A stretch of DNA of 64,000 bases from Pseudomonas bananamidigenes. Its GTDB lineage: Bacteria > Pseudomonadota > Gammaproteobacteria > Pseudomonadales > Pseudomonadaceae. Every line of letters starts with the position of its first letter. Position 1 is the stretch's first letter. Positions 59,542 through 64,000 of the stretch are shown here, piece after piece. The position numbers and the translations under genes are program-made. Location: the NCBI RefSeq assembly GCF_001679645.1, contig NZ_LRUN01000019.1, forward strand, positions 1 to 64,000. Direction: 5' to 3'. Below the pieces are notes generated by a model. That model made no database searches. It saw nothing but the letters and a program-made list of their open reading frames with translations, and was not told the DNA's origin.

Positions 59542-59680
59542 TTGCTTAGAACCTTTCAATTGAGGCTTACACCGTCATTTGCGACTAAACAAATTGGGTG
59601 GCAGCTATGCGCAGGTTAGTCGACCGGTGGTTCTAAGCTTTCCCGGCGCACCCGAAGGTGCCCTGCGCACAGCTACCATT
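59542..59680 (-). promoter_or_regulatory. Structured 5' leader of the DUF6124 operon (riboswitch-like candidate)
   Basis: On the minus strand RNA, a 17-bp outer stem pairs 59678-59662 with 59615-59599; its two non-Watson-Crick positions are G-U pairs only on this strand. Inside are hairpin P2 GCACC-UUCG-GGUGC (59661-59648) and hairpin P3 CCGG/CCGG (59646-59624), whose loop contains GCUUAGAACC (59638-59629). That loop is the exact complement of GGUUCUAAGC at 59553-59544, which covers the Shine-Dalgarno region two bases before the ATG. No ligand is suggested by the neighbours. Confidence 0.65.
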
Positions 59681-60013
59681 AAGTACAGGCGTAGAAATGC
59701 CTGACAGAAATGACTCTATGCAGCTTAAAACCCACCGAGCGACTAAACCCGTTCACTGACCATTCAGTGATGCGAATCAAGTTACGGGCAGACCCCAAAC
59801 CGCACAAGCCGGCGGATTCTGGCGTAGTTGTAGGCAAAGGCGCAAGGCAATGTAGCCTCCCGGATGAGGGCAAAATGATGCGTCATTTTTCAGTCCGCCA
59901 TCGCGAGCAGGCTCGCTCCCACATGGACTCCGTTGCGGCTTATCAGGTGTGCCGGCTCGCGCATTTCTGCTTTGTGATACCAAATGTCAGATAAGCCAAT
60001 TCAAACTTGATTT
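59681..60013. other. Intergenic region with a single REP, otherwise no feature seen
   Basis: No open frame with ribosome binding site on either strand. A single REP copy lies at 59901-59926 (TCGCGAGCAGGCTCGCTCCC, then ACATGG). A small hairpin CAGGC / GCCTG is at 59687-59704. The rest looks non-coding. The promoter of the structured leader must be here, but I could not pick a convincing one. Confidence 0.6.
59901..59926. repeat. Single REP element
   Basis: TCGCGAGCAGGCTCGCTCCC, continuing ACATGG; same family as the inverted pairs, but without a partner nearby. Confidence 0.8.
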
Positions 60014-60031
60014 ATATCGGTTTTGATATAG
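60014..60031. promoter_or_regulatory. Inverted repeat TATATC-N6-GATATA upstream of the toxin-antitoxin pair
   Basis: A perfect 6-bp inverted repeat with spacer GGTTTT, about 100 bp before the toxin start, in an AT-rich promoter-like region. It is a candidate autoregulatory operator for the XRE antitoxin. Confidence 0.5.
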
Positions 60032-60129
60032 TCTGCTGGTATGTGATCGCTGCCATTCCTTGCAACACACCGCCGCGACACGATTCCGTCCGGGCTATTA
60101 CGCTTTTCTTTCCAACACAGGAGAAGCCA

Positions 60130-60453
60130 ATGCCAAGACACAAGGACGTGGTGTTTGTCGGGAGTGCGCTCAAGGATTTGAGAGCTTTTCCCCTCGATGC
60201 TCGCAGAGCTGCAGGATTCCAGCTGGATCTGTTGCAACAGGGCGACGAACCCTTTGACTGGCGCCCCATGAAAACAGTCGGGCGGGGCGTCAATGAAATC
60301 AGAATCACCGAGGATTCAGGGGCGTTTCGAGTGTTTTATGTGGTCAACCGGCCTGACGCGATTTATGTGCTGCACGCCCTGCAAAAGACCACGCGCAAAA
60401 CCGAGACGCGAGACATAGAACTGGCACGGGCCAGATACCAGGAAATAGGTTGA
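60130..60453 (+). CDS. RelE/HigB-like toxin (Gp49 family)
   Basis: A 107-residue basic protein with the RelE-superfamily pattern VFVGSALKDLRAFPLDARRAAG, GVNEIRITEDSGAFRVFYVV and ALQKTTRKTETRDIELARAR, which matches phage Gp49-like/HigB toxins that cleave mRNA at the ribosome. ACAGGAGAAGCC precedes the ATG. The antitoxin gene follows after 3 bp, the toxin-first order typical of higBA. Confidence 0.88.
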   Translation: MPRHKDVVFVGSALKDLRAFPLDARRAAGFQLDLLQQGDEPFDWRPMKTVGRGVNEIRITEDSGAFRVFYVVNRPDAIYVLHALQKTTRKTETRDIELARARYQEIG

Positions 60454-60456
60454 ACC

Positions 60457-60768
60457 ATGACGGATCATCAAAACTCTTCCCAGCGTTTCGCAAGCGTCTG
60501 GGATGCACTGGAAGACACGCCGCAGGACGCGGCCAACATGCGCCTGCGGGCCAAACTGATGCGTACGCTGTGCGAAACCATACGAGCCTGGGAGCTTCCG
60601 CAGAAGGAGGCGGCCAAGCGTCTTGGCATCACCCAGCCGCGCCTTAACGACGTACTCAACGGCAAAATCGACAAGTTCTCTCTGGATGCGCTGGTCAACC
60701 TGTCGGCCGCAGCGCAGCTGGACGTAGACCTCTGCTTCTCGTCGTCTCCGCCACTGCAATGGGCCTGA
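60457..60768 (+). CDS. XRE-family antitoxin (HigA-like)
   Basis: A 103-residue DNA-binding protein. The HTH is seen as LPQKEAAKRLGITQPRLNDV, continuing LNGKIDKFSLDALVNL, as in the XRE antitoxins encoded next to Gp49-like toxins. It should neutralise the upstream toxin and repress the operon through an inverted repeat such as 60014-60031. It lies 3 bp after the toxin stop. Confidence 0.88.
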   Translation: MTDHQNSSQRFASVWDALEDTPQDAANMRLRAKLMRTLCETIRAWELPQKEAAKRLGITQPRLNDVLNGKIDKFSLDALVNLSAAAQLDVDLCFSSSPPLQWA

Positions 60769-60924
60769 CAGGCGAGGGTTCCCAACGATCCTGCCTCTGA
60801 AAAGCCTTCCAGAGGCGGCGCCGTCTGATGCGCCGCCTCATTCTTCCACATCAAAATCTCAAGCCGCGACGGACGGTCGGAAACAGGCCTTGCTCCTTTC
60901 GGTCGGAACAGCGACTATGCTCGC

Positions 60925-60947
60925 CATATAGGGGTAGGGGGTATAGG
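60925..60947. promoter_or_regulatory. G-tract operator of the RcnR/DmeR type
   Basis: ATATAGGGGTAGGGGGTATA, continuing GG, immediately before the regulator ATG at 60949. AT-flanked G/C tracts are the hallmark of RcnR/DmeR/CsoR-family operators, and the G run also supplies the Shine-Dalgarno sequence. Binding would block both transcription and translation start. Confidence 0.6.
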
Positions 60948-60948
60948 T

Positions 60949-61224
60949 ATGTCGCACACACATGAACACAAAGGCGAGTTGCTCAATCGGGTCCGGCGCA
61001 TTGCCGGGCAGGTTCAGGCGGTTGAGCGAGCCCTGGAGTCCGAGGCCGATTGTGCCAAGACGTTGCATTTGATGGCGGCGATTCGCGGTGCGGTCAACGG
61101 GCTGATGGAGCAGTTCATCGAGGCCCACGCCCGCGAGCACGTTGCCCATCCCGATCTCAGCGACGAAGCCCGCGCCCAGGGCGTGGAAGAGTTGCTGCAA
61201 GCGATTCGCCGATATTCCAAGTGA
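60949..61224 (+). CDS. dmeR: RcnR/FrmR-family metal-sensing repressor (DmeR-like)
   Basis: A 91-residue all-helical repressor of the DUF156 family. It has His3, Cys35, His60 and His64, the full set of nickel/cobalt ligands of RcnR, whereas FrmR lacks the last His. The neighbouring CDF exporter with a His-rich loop agrees with a Ni/Co sensor (dmeRF arrangement). A G-tract operator directly overlaps its start. The exporter ATG follows 11 bp after its stop. Confidence 0.8.
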   Translation: MSHTHEHKGELLNRVRRIAGQVQAVERALESEADCAKTLHLMAAIRGAVNGLMEQFIEAHAREHVAHPDLSDEARAQGVEELLQAIRRYSK

Positions 61225-61235
61225 GCACCGAGATC

Positions 61236-62159
61236 ATGACACTCAAGGTTGATGATTTTTCCCACGACCACCAGTTTCTCGGTGCGTCCCACGACGACAA
61301 CGCCCGTCGCACCCTGTGGGTGGTGGTGCTCACGTTCGTGATGATGATCGGTGAGATTGCCGCCGGTTATCTCACAGGCTCCATGGCGCTGTTGGCTGAC
61401 GGTTTCCACATGGCGACCCATGCCGGCGCCTTGGGCATCGCAGCGGCGGCCTACCGTTTTGCGCGGCGCAACGCCGACAACCGTCGCTTCAGTTTCGGCA
61501 CCGGCAAGGTCGGCGATCTGGCAGGTTTTGCCTCGGCCATGGTGTTGGGACTGGTGTCGCTGGGCATTGCCGGGGAATCGGTTTTCCGTCTGTTCGAGCC
61601 CACCAGCGTGGCGTTCGGCGAAGCGACCCTGATTGCCGTGATCGGTCTGGGCGTCAACCTGCTCAGCGCTTTTTTACTGGCCGGCCACCACGGTCATCAT
61701 GACCACGGACACGGCCATAGCCACGATCATGGTCACCACCATCACGACAACAATCTGCGTTCAGCCTACGTGCACGTATTGGCCGATGCGTTGACGTCGG
61801 TGCTGGCAATCGCGGCGCTGCTTGCCGGCCGCTATCTGGGCTGGGTGTGGATGGACCCGGTGATGGGCATCGTCGGTTCCATCGTCATCGCCAAATGGGC
61901 CTGGAACCTGATGCGCGACAGCGCCGCCGTGCTGCTCGACACCACCGATGAACCGGTGGCCGAGGAGATCCGCGAACTGCTGGAAACCTGCGACGACGTG
62001 CGCATCAGCGACCTGCACGTCTGGCAGGTCGGCCCGCAGGCGCGGGCCGCGATTGTCAGTGTGGTGGCGGCTGCCGGCGTCACGGCAGAAGCGATTCGCG
62101 AACGACTGGCGCCGGTGCATGAGTTGTCGCACCTGACCATCGAGTTGCGCAGCGCTTAA
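61236..62159 (+). CDS. dmeF: Cation diffusion facilitator, Co/Ni exporter (DmeF-like)
   Basis: A 307-residue inner-membrane metal:proton antiporter. Six membrane helices, with the metal-site helix II ALLADGFHMATHAG and helix V AYVHVLADALTSV (the HxxxD pattern). A His-rich loop with HGHHDHGHGHSHDHGHHHHD lies between helices IV and V. The cytosolic C-terminal ferredoxin-like domain (VRISDLHVWQVG) is present. Start 61236 gives an N terminus with HDHQFLGASHDDNARR, as in DmeF. It forms an operon with the regulator. Confidence 0.88.
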   Translation: MTLKVDDFSHDHQFLGASHDDNARRTLWVVVLTFVMMIGEIAAGYLTGSMALLADGFHMATHAGALGIAAAAYRFARRNADNRRFSFGTGKVGDLAGFASAMVLGLVSLGIAGESVFRLFEPTSVAFGEATLIAVIGLGVNLLSAFLLAGHHGHHDHGHGHSHDHGHHHHDNNLRSAYVHVLADALTSVLAIAALLAGRYLGWVWMDPVMGIVGSIVIAKWAWNLMRDSAAVLLDTTDEPVAEEIRELLETCDDVRISDLHVWQVGPQARAAIVSVVAAAGVTAEAIRERLAPVHELSHLTIELRSA

Positions 62160-62160
62160 G

Positions 62161-63255
62161 TCATTTTTCGCTGAACAGTGGAATCCGCCCATTGAGGGAA
62201 GGGCGGTAATGCCAGGTGAAGCGGCTCAGGTCGATGTCATGGGCGAGGATTTCACCGACGGTGGCGCTGGCAATCGTCATCGCCAACCTTTGCCCCGGGC
62301 ATTGATGGCGACCGCTGCCGAACGTGAAACTGCGGCGGTTCGGGCGATCCGGCAGAAATTGATCCGGGTTTTCATTCAGTGCCGGGTCGCGATTGGCCGA
62401 GGCGAGTAACACCAGAATCACCTCACCTGCTTCAAGTCGCATGCCGTCGATTTCGCAGGTGTTCGCGACAAAACGGCGGGTGTTCTGCACCGATGGATCG
62501 AAGCGCTGGACTTCGGCCAGCAGCGAATCGACTGACACGTTGCGTAATTCCGGCTGACGCTGCAACGCCACCAACGCATTGCCGATCAGGCCGGCACTGG
62601 CTTCAAAGGTCTGCGAACAGAGACCGATGAGGTTGGCGATCAGCACGTCCTCTTCGCCTGAATAGCGTTGTTGAATGTCGGCGAGAAACGGGTTCGGATC
62701 TGCCAGTAATTCAATGAAGTCACCGTGCAATTGCTCCGCTGCCCGATGGGCTGCGGCCAGTTGCAGGTCATTGCTCAGCGGCGACAGGCACGCTGCAAAA
62801 TCGGCGGTCAGCTCACTGATCGCCCGCGCTTGCGCCGGGGAGAATCCGAGCAACGCTGCAACTACGCACACCGGCCCACGAAACATTGCCTTATATAAGC
62901 CGTCGGCATCGTCAGTCACCAGCCGAGCGGCGACCAACGCCCGGACATCGTCGTCATTGATCAGCCCAAGCGTCGGCTCAATGGCCGAACGCGGGCACCG
63001 CTGAGCTTCGCCATCATTCATGCGCATCAACTGGCCGAACACCTTGCCCGCCATGCCATCGGCGATGGCTTTGGGCACCGGCTCCTGCGCCGGACGCACC
63101 CGGCAATCCGGATTCGCCAGGACGGCGCAAACCGCCCGGGCACTGCTGGCCACCCACAGTTTCAGTCCGTGATGAAAGATGAGACCGCCTTCAGAGCGCA
63201 GTTTTGCGTAGTAAGGATAAGGATCGGCGTGAGTCGCAGCGATGATCGGGTCCAT
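62161..63255 (-). CDS. Cytochrome P450
   Basis: A 364-residue soluble P450, short for the superfamily. The haem-binding loop is FTFGSGRHQCPGQRLA with thiolate ligand C319, and the K-helix ExxR equivalent falls at EVQRFDPSVQNTRR. The I-helix segment LIGLCSQTFEASAGLIGNAL lacks the classical AGxxT. Start 63255 (MDPIIAATHADPYPYYAKLR) is a typical P450 beginning. No ferredoxin or reductase gene is adjacent. An ArsR regulator is divergent and probably controls it. Confidence 0.88.
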   Translation of the reverse strand: MDPIIAATHADPYPYYAKLRSEGGLIFHHGLKLWVASSARAVCAVLANPDCRVRPAQEPVPKAIADGMAGKVFGQLMRMNDGEAQRCPRSAIEPTLGLINDDDVRALVAARLVTDDADGLYKAMFRGPVCVVAALLGFSPAQARAISELTADFAACLSPLSNDLQLAAAHRAAEQLHGDFIELLADPNPFLADIQQRYSGEEDVLIANLIGLCSQTFEASAGLIGNALVALQRQPELRNVSVDSLLAEVQRFDPSVQNTRRFVANTCEIDGMRLEAGEVILVLLASANRDPALNENPDQFLPDRPNRRSFTFGSGRHQCPGQRLAMTIASATVGEILAHDIDLSRFTWHYRPSLNGRIPLFSEK

Positions 63256-63334
63256 GGGTCGCAACCTTGTCGGTGGGGAAAGTGTTGCTACTATCTCCAG
63301 TCCTTGGGGGCGATGATTCGTCCGGGAGCGAAAT

Positions 63335-64000
63335 ATGCACGCAGAACATCCAGACATCGGCGTCTCGCAGGTGGCGGCCGCCATCGCGGAGCCGGCGCGA
63401 ACCAAAATGCTGTGTTCGCTGATGGACGGCCACGCCCGCACCGCCACGGAGCTGGCGAGCCTTGCCGATGTCAGCGCCTCGACCGCCAGCGCGCACCTGG
63501 CCAGACTCAAGGACCTGGCGCTGGTGCGCCTGTATGTGCAGGGCCGCCACCGTTATTACAGCCTCGCCGACAAGCGTGTGGCCCAGGCGCTGGAAGCGCT
63601 GATGGTGATCGGCCAGAACCCTGCGCCGACCTTCAAACCCCACACACCGGATCGCCTGCAATTCGCCCGCACTTGTTACGACCACATGGCCGGGACGTTG
63701 GCGGTGTTGCTGCATGACCGGTTGCTGGAAGGCGGATGGCTGGTGGAAACCGATGAACAGACGTATCGCTTGAGCGAACGCGGGGAGGCGCTGTTCCAAG
63801 GGCTGGGAGTCAAGGTCAGGGATCTTTCGACGTTGGGTCGGCGGTTTGCCTGCCCGTGTCTGGACTGGAGCATGCGCCGGCCACATTTGGGCGGATCGCT
63901 CGGGGCCGCGTTGTTGCAGGTCGCGTTGCAACGCAAATGGGTGACACAGGATCTGGACAGCCGGGCGCTGGCGTTGACGGTGGTGGGGCGCAAGGAAATG
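63335..64000 (+). CDS. ArsR-family transcriptional regulator (runs off the right edge)
   Basis: 222 residues are visible with no stop. The winged helix is ATELASLADVSASTASAHLA, and the N terminus has MLCSLMDGHARTATE. It is longer than a minimal ArsR (~110) because an extra domain of over 100 residues with a Cys pair (FACPCLDWSMRRPHLGGSLG) follows, a class known in uncharacterised large ArsR proteins. It is divergent from the P450 across 79 bp. GGGAGCGAAAT precedes the ATG. Confidence 0.85.
   Translation, partial: MHAEHPDIGVSQVAAAIAEPARTKMLCSLMDGHARTATELASLADVSASTASAHLARLKDLALVRLYVQGRHRYYSLADKRVAQALEALMVIGQNPAPTFKPHTPDRLQFARTCYDHMAGTLAVLLHDRLLEGGWLVETDEQTYRLSERGEALFQGLGVKVRDLSTLGRRFACPCLDWSMRRPHLGGSLGAALLQVALQRKWVTQDLDSRALALTVVGRKEM

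Overview
The window looks like a chromosome segment of a Pseudomonas fluorescens-group bacterium. The evidence is high-GC coding sequence, inverted pairs of the REP element GTGGGAGCGAGC(T/C)TGCTCGCGA at five places, an intact hcnABC hydrogen cyanide operon with a Gac/Rsm-type leader, and Pseudomonas-typical small families such as DUF6124 and a 13-residue repeat protein. No rRNA, tRNA, CRISPR array, insertion sequence or prophage was seen.

0-19.6 kb: the 5' part of an Rhs polymorphic-toxin gene runs off the left edge. It is followed by housekeeping and accessory genes: a NudK-like Nudix hydrolase, Ogt, gamma-glutamyltransferase, an isochorismatase-fold hydrolase, TetR, GNAT and AraC proteins, a SulP permease, an AhpD-like protein, a divergent DMT exporter/MocR pair, a cytochrome c, a secreted tandem-repeat protein, a secreted chorismate mutase, a MATE pump and an amidase/LysR pair. 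19.6-35.1 kb: YceI, two small YXWGXW proteins, a candidate sRNA, a TetR/quinone-reductase-like pair with three phased operator repeats, a methyltransferase, a CheY-like protein, HAD and PLP enzymes, a DUF559 gene bracketed by long repeats, a LysR gene broken by one frameshift, an AKR-SDR-SRPBCC operon, an OmpR-type two-component system and a membrane protein followed by a 24-residue peptide.

35.2-40.4 kb: hcnABC and a KefB/C-type antiporter. 40.4-52.3 kb is the most unusual region. About 1.3 kb of AT-rich leader, with a strong promoter and two copies of a 23-bp hairpin that displays the Shine-Dalgarno sequence, precedes a nine-gene operon. It encodes a fused 2-oxoacid (indolepyruvate-type):ferredoxin oxidoreductase, an AfsA-type hotdog protein, an old-yellow-enzyme reductase, two SDRs, two acyl carrier proteins, an AMP-forming acyl ligase and a KAS III. 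Together these could convert a 2-oxoacid to an acyl-CoA starter, extend it to a beta-ketoacyl-ACP, condense it with a C3 unit (AfsA chemistry) and reduce the butenolide. This would be a Gram-negative gamma-butyrolactone/butenolide-like pathway, inferred from gene content only.

52.4-64 kb: a conserved hypothetical, a LysR/binding-protein/MFS citrate-type uptake locus, an RcnB-like protein, a PAS-GGDEF diguanylate cyclase, an FKBP, and a two-gene DUF6124 operon. A highly structured 5' leader precedes that operon and carries a loop complementary to its ribosome binding site. Then come a RelE/XRE toxin-antitoxin pair, a dmeRF-like metal efflux operon, and a P450 divergent from an ArsR regulator that runs off the right edge.
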